A DNA stretch of 64,000 nt from Reticulitermes speratus (GCA_021186555.1 JAJKFL010000010.1:8041085-8105084); one strand, 5' to 3'. Positions 13,601 to 23,682 are shown, numbered from the stretch's first letter. The notes: generated by a model not told the origin, from the letters alone. A program made the numbers and translations.

Positions 13601-15456
13601 CTAAAATATTCTTGGCAGGGCTTAGATTGGATGTTTCAGTGACTAGCTCTCTCTTTCCATCATCAGGGTTGATGTTAGAAACCACCTATATCGTATATAT
13701 TTTTCAGTTTGTCATTCAGTGCCCCTTCTGCATTGGGCTGCTATTCCTCAGTAAGGTGACAGCAGCTTGAGTGCTGAGCCGTCCTGCTTTCTCCCAATCA
13801 TTTGTAGCTTAACACGTTTAACTTTATTTAAGTAAAAATCTTCATATGATGTAATCAAAACAGGATATTTGTTCATACTGCACAGTGGATATCATTTGCT
13901 CCCAGTAGCATAGAGCTTTACAAGGCTGTGGAAGTCATAAATGCTGTAACATTTGTATTGTTAGAATGTGTGGGTGCTTTTCCACAAGTGTTGGGGATGA
14001 TTTTATCAAAAGTCTGTGACATTTCATTAACAACTAAACAAATTCCATGGCACATTCAGTTAAACCCTGATATGGTGCCACTGTCTGTTTATTGCAGTTT
14101 GTGTTCACAGACTTTCATGTTGGCAGTCTGTAAGGTTTTGACTGTAGTCATAAGTGACTAGTTGGTACTTACGGAGCAGCTGACAAAAAATTCCTTATTA
14201 CGGAACCGGAAGATTCAGACTGTCATCACAAAAGCCAACCATTCGCTTCAGGCCATTTCACATCCTCACAGTCTGTTTCATTAAGGTGTATTTTAACCTT
14301 AAAAGAACCTGCATTTGCATACATGAACACGTAAAAAAGCACCCCTAGAAATTAATGTTATATATTTGGGCAACGAGGAAATTTATAGCATTTTTAAGAC
14401 CTGCTGCATAATCTCTGTTTTATTTTCCATCAAATGCTATTTATTTCATGATCTTATCTTTTTCTGTTCAAATCATACATTTTTCATAAACTGTGTGCTG
14501 AAATCTAAATACCAACCTGGTCGTTTAAAGGTTAATATTATGCTACAATTTATGCCTGTCTCTCTTAAGCCATCTTTTCTCTTTTACAACTAAAATCTTG
14601 TGTATTCTTTGTAATTTCTTCCTGTCACACCACAGATCACTTCTGTTGCAGATTATGAGGTTTATTCCTCCTTATATGATTTTCACTTTTTTTACAGCCT
14701 TATGAAATCAACCTCCAGCTGACAGGACTCATTTCTCGCCTTGCCATGTTGCCTCACCCATATCTCCATGAATACCTGTTAAATCCCTTACTGCCATTGC
14801 GAAGTGAAGCCAACGCCTTGTTTTCTGTGCTTCAGCTGGTAGCACAGGAGCTGGTGAGCCAGATCCCTACAGTGAAAAACTACAGACATCTGCTGTATAG
14901 CACGAGACAGAAATTGTTGGGTGATGGAAGTGACGTGCAGTAAGTAGTACTCTCCATGCCTGCAGCTTTCACTAAAGTTGCGAGGCCACTGTTTTTGGGA
15001 TATGATGCTGCTTCGCTGGATAATCATTTCCCGACATTTCAAGACGAAGTACTTGTCTCATTTTCAGGGGTTCAGATGCCCAAGAAAAATTCTTCTTGGA
15101 ATTCTTCATTGTTCTTGGACATTTTGACCCTTGAATGTGAGACCACTCTGTTGTCTCAGATCACTGGAGCTGATTTCTCAGTAACGTTTGATATCTCAAA
15201 AGAACTGAAACCTCAGCTACACTACTTAATGATTTTCTTTTTAATTTCACAATCAACAATGAGGGTACATGAATTTGAAGTTGGCAGTGATGCACTGTTT
15301 TGTTTTTACCTTTTCAAGTCGTAGTACTCAGACCAACTTTTGGTTTATTTGCTTAGAGAGGAAGGCAGTAGTCTGCTTGAAAGCATGGTGGTGCTGGAAG
15401 AATTCTGTAAGGAGCTGGCAGCCATTGCCTTTGTCAAGTACCATCATTCATCCTGA
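1515..15456 (+). CDS. FHIP2: FHIP2-type FTS-Hook-FHIP adaptor subunit (FAM160B/RAI16-like), 3' portion
   Basis: Eight exons (1515-1605, 2757-2934, 3935-4074, 7287-7440, 9769-9844, 12353-12629, 14698-14939, 15357-15456) join in one frame into 418 codons plus stop. All junctions are GT-AG and all phases agree. The protein matches the C-terminal half of the animal FHIP2A/FHIP2B (FAM160B1/B2) family. Landmarks in order are [45 protein letters not shown], a [13 protein letters not shown] block, [15 protein letters not shown] and the terminal [20 protein letters not shown]. In characterised animals FHIP proteins join FTS (AKTIP) and Hook to connect dynein to cargo; FHIP2A has been linked to Hook2 and Rab1A traffic. 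The terminal block, close to the family's usual end, argues for FHIP2 rather than FHIP1. The N-terminal half is outside the window. An ATTAAA at 15538 is a possible polyadenylation signal. Introns carry SINEs, a mariner and several MITEs. Confidence 0.93.
1735..1935 (+). mobile_element. SINE-A copy
   Basis: It contains CACCCAGCCTGCAATTCAAT, GGGTACTGGGGGTTCTTTCC, AGGGGTAAAGCGG, GGAGCTATACCTATGCTCCC and a T-rich end after CTTCACC. It lies in the intron after the first visible FHIP2 exon. Confidence 0.8.
1975..2385 (+). repeat. duplicated GTCCGTCCGTCTGTCC-type repeat
   Basis: Two adjacent related blocks (about 1975-2150 and 2215-2385) each begin with a GTCC/GTCTG-rich run. Each is followed about 30-50 bp later by TTTCATGAAATTTGATA and by AAA-rich text that includes CACCACA. 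Opposite-strand relatives of the same motif occur near 50780 and 56980, so this is a dispersed family, not a local microsatellite. Confidence 0.6.
2757..2934 (+). CDS. FHIP2: FHIP2 exon
   Basis: The acceptor AACAATAG ends at 2756 and the donor GTATGC starts at 2935. The exon enters in phase 0 and encodes 59 codons plus one base. Text such as [20 protein letters not shown] fits the helical repeat region that follows DYCDQ in the family. Confidence 0.9.
2985..3185 (+). mobile_element. SINE-A copy, strongly degenerate
   Basis: Only part of the SINE-A landmarks survive: GAGGCCCACCCAAACATGTA, AGTGACTACC, a weak AAAGTAGCTGGAG core and TGTCTGCCTTCATGACATG at the 3' end. It lies between two FHIP2 exons. 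Confidence 0.5.
3236..3474 (+). mobile_element. older copy of the TTAA MITE found at 14297
   Basis: It aligns over most of its length with the element at 14297-14531. Both have CACCCCTAGAAATT, TGCTGCATAATCTCT, a CTTTTTCTGTT block and TTTTTCATAAAC in the same order. Its termini have decayed, so no clean TTAA duplication remains. Confidence 0.65.
3935..4074 (+). CDS. FHIP2: FHIP2 exon
   Basis: The acceptor GTGCTGCAG ends at 3934 and the donor GTGAGG starts at 4075. The first two bases complete the Glu codon begun in the previous exon. The exon reads [14 protein letters not shown] and ends [11 protein letters not shown], a strongly conserved FHIP2 stretch. Confidence 0.93.
4803..4961 (-). mobile_element. 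LINE (endonuclease-reverse transcriptase) fragment, 3' part
   Basis: On the minus strand one frame reads [15 protein letters not shown], stop, [14 protein letters not shown], then LKEALVK. This is the C-terminal tail of a widespread arthropod non-LTR retrotransposon ORF. It is broken by an in-frame stop and is the downstream half of the LINE continued at 5149-5345, with a MITE inserted between. Confidence 0.75.
4964..5146. mobile_element. pogo/Tigger-like MITE with TA target duplication
   Basis: The termini are inverted: CAGTTGAACTCGGGTTATTA at the left, and CAGTCAAACCTGGTTATAAC when the right end is read in reverse complement. TA dinucleotides flank both ends (4962-4963 and 5147-5148), as expected for the Tc1/mariner superfamily. 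The 183 bp contain no ORF. It interrupts a LINE fragment, so it inserted after the LINE. Confidence 0.85.
5149..5345 (-). mobile_element. LINE fragment, upstream part of the same copy
   Basis: The minus strand reads [20 protein letters not shown], then LQVMYRNPN and [17 protein letters not shown], the standard end region of an endonuclease-reverse transcriptase ORF. It continues directly into 4803-4961 once the 183-bp MITE is removed. Confidence 0.8.
5346..7286 (+). other. FHIP2 intron, no further feature recognised
   Basis: No exon was recognised here. The only notable low-complexity feature is an 11-12 base G run at about 6740-6751. Short open frames such as 5680-5901 show no family resemblance. 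Confidence 0.5.
7287..7440 (+). CDS. FHIP2: FHIP2 exon
   Basis: The acceptor CTGTTAAG ends at 7286 and the donor GTACGT starts at 7441. The exon encodes [19 protein letters not shown], matching the family block LLQKP-EH, then an acidic, less conserved tail ([10 protein letters not shown]). It ends in phase 1. Confidence 0.93.
8660..8935 (+). mobile_element. SINE-A copy, nearly full length
   Basis: A tRNA-like head survives (TGTGTAGTGACTAGGCTACA, then GGGGTTTGAATTCTGACAGG as a B-box relic). It is followed by AGAGATTTTTCTGTTCTACT, AGGGGTAAAGTGGCTG, GACCACTCACCTCCA, GGAGCTATACCTCCACTCCC and a T-rich end. Confidence 0.85.
9769..9844 (+). CDS. FHIP2: FHIP2 short exon
   Basis: The acceptor TTGTTCCAG ends at 9768 and the donor GTGTGT starts at 9845. 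The 76-bp exon enters in phase 1 and leaves in phase 2. It reads [11 protein letters not shown] and NINKVIN, then joins the next exon to give KVINSFLFLLP, matching the family KIVNSFL-LVP motif. The match across the junction fixes both splice sites. Confidence 0.88.
10911..11843 (+). mobile_element. mariner transposon, internally deleted and frameshifted
   Basis: The inverted termini GGGTTGCCCAAAAAGTTTTG (left) and GGTTGCCCAAAAGTTTTG (right, reverse complement) are flanked by TA at 10909-10910 and 11844-11845. Inside, 11089-11412 encodes a transposase fragment with [23 protein letters not shown] and [13 protein letters not shown]. Later pieces (ALSDFHHFG near 11548) fall in other frames. The first Asp of the DDD catalytic triad is present. 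The second is replaced by Glu just before a stop, and the third survives out of frame. At 933 bp it is shorter than the usual 1.3 kb; the N-terminal DNA-binding region appears largely deleted. It is dead and lies in an FHIP2 intron. Confidence 0.92.
12089..12237. mobile_element. possible piggyBac-like MITE, TTAA flanks
   Basis: TTAA occurs immediately outside both ends (12085-12088 and 12238-12241). The ends are short inverted repeats: CCTTCAG at the left, and CTTTCAG at the right when reversed. There is no ORF in the 149 bp. The terminal match is only 6 of 7 bases, so this call is tentative. Confidence 0.4.
12353..12629 (+). CDS. FHIP2: FHIP2 exon
   Basis: The acceptor TTTTGACAG ends at 12352 and the donor GTGAGG starts at 12630. 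The first base completes the Ser codon of VINSF. The exon then reads [20 protein letters not shown] and [12 protein letters not shown], followed by [19 protein letters not shown], matching the family YDTYLRDAHRQFR and FEGHFLKVLFDR blocks. Confidence 0.93.
12630..14697 (+). other. FHIP2 intron
   Basis: A 2.1 kb intron bounded by GTGAGG and TTTTTTTACAG. It contains the TTAA-flanked MITE at 14297-14531. No other feature was recognised. Confidence 0.7.
14297..14531. mobile_element. piggyBac-like MITE with TTAA target duplication
   Basis: TTAA flanks both ends (14293-14296 and 14532-14535). The termini are inverted: CCTTAAAAGAACC at the left and CCTTTAAACGACC when the right end is reversed. Its 235 bp are non-coding. 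TTAA flanks with CCY termini are the piggyBac signature. A diverged copy lies at 3236-3474. Confidence 0.75.
14698..14939 (+). CDS. FHIP2: FHIP2 exon
   Basis: A polypyrimidine tract and CAG end at 14697, and a perfect GTAAGT donor starts at 14940. The exon encodes [32 protein letters not shown] and [18 protein letters not shown], matching the family [20 protein letters not shown] region. It ends in phase 2. Confidence 0.95.
15357..15456 (+). CDS. FHIP2: FHIP2 terminal coding exon
   Basis: The acceptor TTTGCTTAG ends at 15356. The exon encodes [32 protein letters not shown] and then TGA at 15454-15456. This is close to the standard FHIP2 C-terminus, so the stop is genuine and not a truncation. 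Confidence 0.95.
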
Positions 15457-16859
15457 AGATGGCAGCACTTCCTGACCATCTGAGGCAATAGCATCTGGTC
15501 AACAAGGGAAGAAACTTCAGGATTTCAGTCTGGAGAAATTAAAGGGCATTCAGAGATAACTAGTCAATTGTTCCGTGGTAGTTTGAGTCATCATTTAAAC
15601 AAATTAAATTCTGACATATTGCCTTTGCAAGTACCAGCCATATATTCTGAATCAGGATGGTGTGCAGTAAGTATAACAACACAAAACATACGTCTCATGT
15701 ATTTTAGCTTTTTACATTCGGCCAGTAGCAGATGTAGTGGCGTTCGCTCACAGCATTTTTTTTTACTGTCGTAATCAGGAAAGGATATGGCAGTCCTTTG
15801 AGTACACTTTCACCCATCTTCATATATGATCTGCCTTCAGCAGTACAATGCCATGGAGTTCCTGACAGCCTGAACCAGCGATAAGTACAGAGGGGTGTTG
15901 GCATTATGTTTTCCGGTGAGTAGAAAACATGAGGAAAGTATTTACTGAGTTACTTATTCTGGTCCTCTTAAATTAAGCAAAATACGTTACACAGTTTGAG
16001 CACTGTCAGCCTTCAACTGACTAATGTGAAACTTCCTTACAATTATCCTGTGTTGGGGTTAGCCAAGTGAACAGTGCTATTTTTCAACAGTCGAATGATC
16101 GTGATGGTGTTAGACTATTTTGGCATCATTTTGGCAGAGACATACTGGAGCTTAGAGAAAATTATGGACCTTGAAAGATGAGTATCGCATTGTTGTGAGA
16201 CAGGCTCCAATCACTGAAGCAGCACCATATCCCAGAAGAACAGAGACTTCTAGTGCTAACAAATTCAATGAGACAATGCAGTGTTGCTGACTTCAAAGGA
16301 ATTTGCAGGCTGGGTAGCGTTATATATCCTTGTAACCTTCCTGTTAGCAATTCTTAGGTTATCAAAGTTCATGGGAGTCAAATTCCAATACATCTGTAAC
16401 GTGGAGTTTCACAGAGAGAAAAATAATGCCTTCCCAACACTTTACAGGCCACTGGCATTGTAATGTTCCCTATGAGGAACAAAGTGACAAACATCTAAAA
16501 GAACCAATATTTCGTGGTTTCCTCTTATGTATCAAACTAGCAACTCCAACAAAAGGATGAGATGAAGAGGTTGTGGAATGAAGCTCTACTGGCGTATTAT
16601 GAGCTGACTTCACTGTCTGGTACAAAGCACAACCCTTGAGGTGCTGAAGATTTAAGATCTCACTTTCAACCAACAGTTGATGTGAGCAGTTTTTTAAAGC
16701 TCTTCAGGGCTTCCAGACATTTCAATAAGGGAGGAATCATGAAAATACTTCGAGCAGTATCACTTGCAAGGGAAGGGAATATGTGTGGTGAAACAAATTC
16801 TCAGGATTTGGCCTATGAGAACAGATACACATGAACTAAGAAGAAAATTGTTTTATTTT

Positions 16860-17345
16860 TCTTCAAAGTTATTAACCTTGATTACAGCATGAATTTTGCA
16901 CCTTGCTAAGAGTTGCACAAAACAGTAACTGAAGGCATCCGAAGGAACTGCCTTTAATTCGGCGGTTACATTCTTGATGTCATGTTCTGAAATCATCTTC
17001 TTCTTCTGAGGGAGGTTTTCACGTTACGGACTAGGAAAAAAAAAAAAACGAGTTGGCTGGTGCAAGATCAGATGAATAACATGGGTGGCAGGACTCCACC
17101 ACTGCTTCACTGCATGTCAAAATGAGCTCCTCAATGAGACTGTATGTAACACATTTTGGGCACATCTGTCTGCCAAATCTTAGTGAAGAATCTGATGAAT
17201 CATGTCCCAGTTAATATGCAGTTGATCCACCATCATACCATAAACAGTTTTGGGCATTTTATTTGCTTCTGTAGCATGTTTCTGAGTTTTGAAACAAAAT
17301 TTAATGTTTGTATGATGACAAAAAACACAGCTTATGTGCGGGGCT
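16860..17345 (-). mobile_element. decayed mariner-like transposase relic
   Basis: Minus-strand text contains MVDQLHINWDMIHQILHEDL (about 17250-17180), resembling the DNA-binding domain of mariner/SETMAR-type transposases. Further on come DIKNVTAELKAVPSDAFSYC and FVQLLARCK (about 16990-16900), resembling the transposase C-terminus. The catalytic middle is missing or unreadable and a run of A's interrupts it. No inverted termini were found. It is clearly non-functional. Confidence 0.6.
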
Positions 17346-18019
17346 ACAATAGATGAACTGATTGGGCTAAACTTTCTCTTCCCTAATTTCTGGCAGTCGT
17401 GCCATGAACTGACAGAAACTGACTGTAACATCAGTCCTGGAACTGTGTTGTTTTACCACATAGTATTCCCTCTGTCTGGCTTGTCTCGCATCTTTGACAC
17501 CTTGACGCTGTGCTTGTCTGCACAAGATGCTGCCTCTGGTGTTCTGCTAAAAAAGTTATATACAAGGAGTAACCTTGCAACAGGGCAGTAAATATGTTTT
17601 TATTTCTTGGTGAAGATCAGACTGGGAAATTACTACCAGGTTGCCCAGGAGACGGCGGAATTTCATTACCCTACACAGCACTAGTCCTTGTTCTGCCAAA
17701 AATTTAAGAATGGCCACTGCTGTTTGCAGGTTATTTTGCCATACTTCACGTGATTCTTGAATTGCTGAGTCATATGCTTATTAATATGTTGATTCTTGAA
17801 AAGAAATTGATGAATTTTATCACTGTGAAAGCTTCAAGACATAACATTGGTCCATGTTTGCCATTACTAGCTCATGCTGAGAACTGCTGTCAAGGCCAGT
17901 AGTTTTCTGATTGGCCTTTCTCCTGTCACAGAAATTAAGTTCTATAAGGGGGACAGAGAGTGGCAAGGAAGCTTGCATGCAAAACAATAAACACTTCCAC
18001 TTGTCAGTGAAAATGAAAC

Positions 18020-18415
18020 AGGATAGCATCGTCGGTATAGTGAGTAGGCCAGGGGTGCACAAATCCTAGGCACTAGGCCACCATGGCAACAAAATTTTGC
18101 ATGGTGCCCAGAATTTTTCGGTGACTCCTAGAGTTTTGAAACATCTGTGCATCCCTGGAATAGGCTGCAGGCTGGGTGGTCCAGGATTCAGATCCCAAGA
18201 GGGACGAGATTTTTCTTTTCTCCAGAACGTCCAGTATGGATTTGGGGCCTACCCAGCGCCATGTTCAGTGGGTTGTGGGGTTTTTCCTGGGGGTAAAACG
18301 GCCAGGGCGTGAAGGTGACCACTCCTCCATCTAGTGATGTGGTTAAGAATGAGTGAAGCTCTGTATCTACTTCCTCCTGTATGCCATCATGGCATAGATG
18401 TGGACAACTTTACCC
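18020..18415 (+). mobile_element. SINE-A copy split by a hAT MITE
   Basis: The tRNA-like head (ATCGTCGGTATAGTGAGTAG) is interrupted at 18050 and resumes at 18158. It is followed by CCAGGATTCAGATCCCAAGA, GATTTTTCTTTTCTCCAGAA, GGGGGTAAAACGGCCAGGGC and a TGCCATCATGGCATAG tail. The inserted DNA is a separate 108-bp element, so this SINE is older than that insertion. Confidence 0.9.
18050..18157. mobile_element. hAT MITE (family M1) with 8-bp target duplication
   Basis: The termini CAGGGGTGCACAAAT and CAGGGATGCACAGAT (reversed) are inverted repeats. The flanking octamers GAGTAGGC (18042-18049) and GAATAGGC (18158-18165) differ at one base. An 8-bp duplication with CAGGG-type ends is the hAT signature. 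It is 108 bp and non-coding. Related copies lie at 48277, 48688 and 56106. Confidence 0.9.
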
Positions 18416-19380
18416 CCTTAACTTTGTCAGTGAAACCAGAAGCCACTGATGTAATGTTTCCTCCATTAGTAACTTTTATTTCAAATAATCACAAGAAGAG
18501 TATCAAGTTCTTGGATCGTGTTTTGTAGAGAGAGAAACTTTCCTGAATCTCTGTTTTGAAAGTAATGAAGTCCTCCCTGGATACATTCAGTCACAAATAC
18601 ATTTTTCATGATGCATGGTGACAACCCTACATTTTTAGCTAAAATCATGAAGTTTATGCCAATGGATACTGAATCTTCTATTTCAGGACTTCATTCTTCA
18701 TCCATCAGGCAGCATCTTCGTTTGCCAGTTCCTCCACATTGTAATTATGGGAAATTTCATGTTCTTGTTTTGTATTTTTTGTGTTGTTTGCAAGCTGTGC
18801 GTTTTGGTTCGAACAACCCGGATTTTTAAAATCGAAATTGATGCTGATGTGGAAATTACATCATGTTATTGCCACCAGTCTAGTTTACCTGTTCCTTGCC
18901 TCCCCTTCATTACTGCTGAGAATTGAGTCAGTTACAGTTTTTATGGCTGGCACTTCTATGTTCAAGAGAAATATGTCAATGTATGAAGAATTTGATATCT
19001 GTAGTATTTCTTTTGTTGTTAATTAGATGGAGAATTATGACAGGGTGAATGCACATAGTTTTAAATCTTGATGTGTAAACATATATTTTAATTACCTGTG
19101 CTTAGATTGTCTAATGACATTGTTGAAGTCTGATTGTCATGTATTTTCAGCGTGTTGCACAATTACAGTACTTAAGTTATGTCCAGTGTACTGCACGATA
19201 TAACAATTACTTCTTGTGAATTTAACATGTGAGATCAGTATTACGTTTTACTAAAGTTAGGTGTATTTTGTTTCATTAATCTTAAAAACTAATTGCTGAC
19301 CTGAAAAGTGTCACCTATAAGCATCATAAATGCTGAGGCCTAGGTACACTGAAGCCCTCAGTGGAGTGTTGAACTTACAT

Positions 19381-19925
19381 ACAGGATGTAACTGTATAGG
19401 TTTTAGAAACTTTTAGAGGTGGTGGGGTCAGTGGGGGGCAATTTGAGGTGGGGAACATGTGGTCAGAAATGTCTCTATATTGAAATTGGTGTTGATACAG
19501 TGGCTGGGAGGCAGGCAACCTGAAAGCACCGACTTCTATTATCGGCTCCTTCTTAATTTTTGTTTCATTTTCATAAATTGTTATTGGTTGTTTATTGTGT
19601 ATAGAATTTTTCATGGTATTATTATCAATTAATTAACAAGAGGTGTTCAAAGTGGTGGACACTGACCTCACTGCAGGCATTGCAGCAATGCAAAGGTACC
19701 TGGTGTGTTCTGGACAGTTCACATGCTGCTAGAATTTGAGCTACCACTGTTCTGTTTCCACAGGGGTCTCATAAATGAGTCTCTCAAGGTGACCACAAAG
19801 TTGCAGTACCAATGCTGATATTGGTAAGAAGGAGACGTTTCTGACCCTGTGTTTCCGGTCTCAAATTGCCCCCTCTACGACCCCTGAAATTTTGTAAGAA
19901 CTATTCGGTTATGCTCTGCCAAAGC
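19381..19925. mobile_element. long-inverted-repeat element, about 545 bp
   Basis: The left arm (about 19381-19500) and the reverse complement of the right arm (about 19795-19925) share GGGGGCAATTTGAG followed by a GG-AAC block and GGTCAGAAA-GTCTC. The centre is unique. No ORF or clear target duplication was seen, so the superfamily is unknown. Confidence 0.65.
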
Positions 19926-20968
19926 CCTTGACCACTTTTGAAATTAGGAATTAGTAGGCTTACATCACATGTTACCACACACTTTGAACATTTAGTTTAT
20001 ATGTGTGTGTTCTTTGTTGACAGTTGAAATTTTAAAAGAGACTGTCAAATACAGTAATTTAGCAGTCTTGTGGTTTCAGGTACTTTTAGAAAGTCAGGAT
20101 TTGTGTAGCTTCTTTCTAGTATCTCTGCATGCTGCATGTTGTGTTAGTGCAGTGGCACATGCATAACGGACCCCTCCAAACAATGCATTTTTTAAATAAC
20201 TAATGACATTACCCCAAGCTAAATATCGCTGCCAGCCTTGTAGTGTCAGGCAGTTTAAAATCCAGTTCCCAGACAATAAAATTTATGAAGATTGCTTTTC
20301 TTTTGATATCTAGTCAGCAGTACTGTTTCCTTCCTGTGTATATTTATAAAAGATATAGCCACATGTTCCAGTACATACAGGATGGTTTTATTCAGTATTA
20401 TGTTTTATTGAAGTTACATATAAATATATTTTATTATTGTTGAGAGTTTGGGTAAGGACTAGTGCAACTACAGTACTAAGTTAAAGAAACTTGTCCATTA
20501 ATTCCGAGGTTTAGTCATATGCGACAGTCCCTGTCCGTCCGTGAATTCTGAGCTTTAGTTATGCTCAACAAACTCCCACCACCTGTGAAGAACACTTTTG
20601 CTACAGAACAGTGCTTTATGCTTTGAAAAGTGAAGGTCACAACACAGAATATTCTGCAGTGAGTGACTATTGTCTTTTGATTATGGTGGTCTTGAAAAGG
20701 AGTCTGATGATTAAAGTTCCATTTTATAAATTTAGGGGAAGAGAAAGCTGCTCAGATGCAAGATCTGCAGCATTTTTCCAGTTTTGTAAGTTAAGACTGT
20801 TGATAGTGAGCATTCATATCCTTCAGTACAGCATAAATGCACCCCTGGAACACACTTGTGTTTCCACGTGATGGAATACTTGCACGTTAATAGTTCATGT
20901 ATATACAGGTCCACATAATCTTGCAGAAGGAAGTTTTATGAGGTTTATGAAAATGAACCCTGTAAAAC

Positions 20969-21316
20969 TATCTTATTATAACCAACTAAATGCACAATGT
21001 CAATGTGTAATTTTATAGTTAAAACATTACATTTTCAACATGTTTCGATCTTTCATAGACCACCATCAGGGAGACCATCAGTCAATAAGTATAAAACATG
21101 AAGTACTGTGCCAACCATCATTCCATACACAAGCTGTTTCCAAGATACTGAATAATTAGAGTTCCATGTCACCATATGGTTACATCTACTTTGTATGGGG
21201 TCATGTACAAGCCACATTTTATACTTCTGTGAAAGATCAAAACAAGTTGGAAATGTAATGTTTTAACTATAAAATTACACATTGACATCGTGCATTTAGT
21301 TGGTTGTAATAAGATA
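20969..21316. mobile_element. foldback element, 348 bp, with arms of about 88 bp
   Basis: The left arm 20969-21057 is almost exactly the reverse complement of 21228-21316. Shared text includes TATCTTATTA, CAACTAAATGCAC, GTCAATGTGTAATTTTATAG and TTAAAACATTACATTT. The unpaired centre is about 170 bp. A degenerate GAAACATGT hairpin motif sits at the inner edge of the left arm. The high arm identity suggests recent activity or conversion between arms. Confidence 0.88.
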
Positions 21317-23523
21317 ATTTATCAAGTAATGCACGAAGTGAATGATGATGATAATATCAATATTAAAAAAAGAACCCTGTAAAGCATGAAATAGTGTTGA
21401 AATTAAATGAACATGAAATTTTAATTCCAGTTTAATCATGTAGAGGAGGAGAGGAGATGAGCTAGGTTTATCCTAATGATCACATGCCTCGCTGATTACT
21501 AATTTGTAGAATAAACTTGGTAGTACCCCAAAAATGGGTCAGTTAGTGGTAAGAAAAATGTAATTTGTAAGTGCTCACAGAGATCTAAAGGTATCTCTGT
21601 GCATATGTATCATTCTGAAGGTTAATTTTGGACTGTGGCACTAAGTGTATATTCTGGTTGATTAGTTGACCATCAAGGTGTCTGAGCTTCTGCATATGAG
21701 TTCCAAAGTATATTGGTATGGGCAACACAGTCTTTGCACTGTTCAATAAACGTACATTAGTATGTGCATCCAAAGCAGTTAAAATGTTAATCACTCCACT
21801 GATCATGTTAGTAGTGTCTGTAGTTTGTTATGTGCTTTTGTAATATTACTTTGCTCCATGTTCCTCACCTCTGAGAATGTGAATTAGTAATTGTTTGACC
21901 TAGAATTATTTATGATGAGGCACTTGGTGTTCTGTAACATTCTTCAGAACACCAAACAGATTTACAGCAGGTTTGTTTGTTTTGATAAGTTGATTTCCAC
22001 AGTTAAGTTCCTCTCTTGAAATTTGTTATACTGTATCATAGTTTCATAGTCATAGTATCCTTTTTTGTGACAGTTGAAATGGAATCAAAATTGTTTTAAA
22101 TTACATTCTGGGCCCTTGTTGTTGTAACCCACCCACACTATACAGAATATAATGAATTACAAGAAGTGTTCTTTGAGACTTGTCAGATGATATTACACAA
22201 CAGTAATGGAATGAGGACAAGTTTTCATAATATTCAGCTGCTTTCTTCTAATATCAGTTGCATCACGTTATAACATACAAAATAGAAATGCTATATAAAA
22301 AAACTGTACCGATACTCGGGTCTTAAGAAACTCTTCATTATAATTTACACAGTATTTCAGATCACATCTGACAATATCTTGGAAGTTAGACTGCAATATA
22401 AATTATAAGAAAAGTTGTGCGATTTGTTTTCACCAGTTTTATTATACAGTTTCATAATGCTGTTTCAGTGCATTCAAGCACAAGAAATAAAATCCATGCA
22501 TTTGTCTCACATTTTCATTTACAGTAAGCATGAGTATTAAATACAGGACCTGGAAAAGTGAGCGAAGGAATACTTGGTATTCTCTCCTCCCCACCTCCCA
22601 GTGCCATGCAATGTCAACAGTGACTTGCCATTGACAGCAGTTCAAAACAAAATAATACTGCTTCCAGTTAATTTATATTGTGCCCTTTAAAGAGATGAAA
22701 CATCAGAAGCAGAAAGGTATCCTGAGTGTGTAAAGCTAGTCTTTGTTTGGATATGAAAGCAGTTTTTTAAAAATAGTCTTGCTTTTCTGTTATGTCTTCA
22801 GTTGCAATTAAGACTGTAATCAGTTCTTCCAATTTGATGTATGTTATCACCATTCTGGTTTGAATTTTAAGTAAATACATGTTACCAGTACTTCTTTTTC
22901 TAGCCTGTGTTGTCATTTCTGTGATATTTACTTCACTTAACAAATAACATGATGATAAATATAATACAGCACACCTGAACTATGTCAGTAATTAAAACAC
23001 CTCTAACTGATTGTATGTAGCGAAAGAGATCAGGTAAGATCAGATATTCTACTCTGCATGTGTCAGATGCTGGAGGGAAGATGGGAGTTTAATGGGTCAG
23101 TTAGGGGAGAAGTACTGTACAGTATTCTGTTTGAAATGGTGTACTGTTCAAACTGTCTAGGCTGATTAAAACATGTTGAAATGAAAGCTAAAGTAAAGTA
23201 TGTGTAGGTAAAAACTTGTTGGATAAACTGCCTATTTGCAGGGGTGTGTAACAAGGAATTGCCTTTTTACCATTGCTTCTGAATTTTTATATGCCATGGG
23301 GAATGTCCCAGAATACCAGGACAGACTGGTATTGTATGGGATCATTGACTTCTGATCTGTGCTTATGTATGGCAATATACTGGTTGAAAACGAGACCATA
23401 AAGGGAAACACAGAAACTCAATTTGACTCTAGTGAGGAGCTTGGTTGAGAAGTTAACACAGAATAAACTAACAATATATACATATTTCATCACCAGAATG
23501 AAAGACAAAATACAGAGCTAATA

Positions 23524-23682
23524 CAGTAGAACCCTGTTAAGAAGTCTTTCAAGGGACCAGAGCATTAGGGACTCCTTAAGCGGGAAGATTTAGTAAGAGG
23601 GAAGCTTATTAAAAGCAATAGGATTTCGGGACTTTAAAAATCGGACTTCTTACAGGGGAAAACTTCTTATCCGGGTTCTACT
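23524..23682. mobile_element. pogo/Tigger-like MITE
   Basis: The inverted termini AGTAGAACCCTGTTAAGAAG (left) and AGTAGAACCCGGATAAGAAG (right, reversed) enclose about 159 non-coding bases with a recurring pattern of short GGGAAG-like steps. A TA precedes the left end. The right terminal bases have drifted, so the duplication is not confirmed. Confidence 0.75.
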
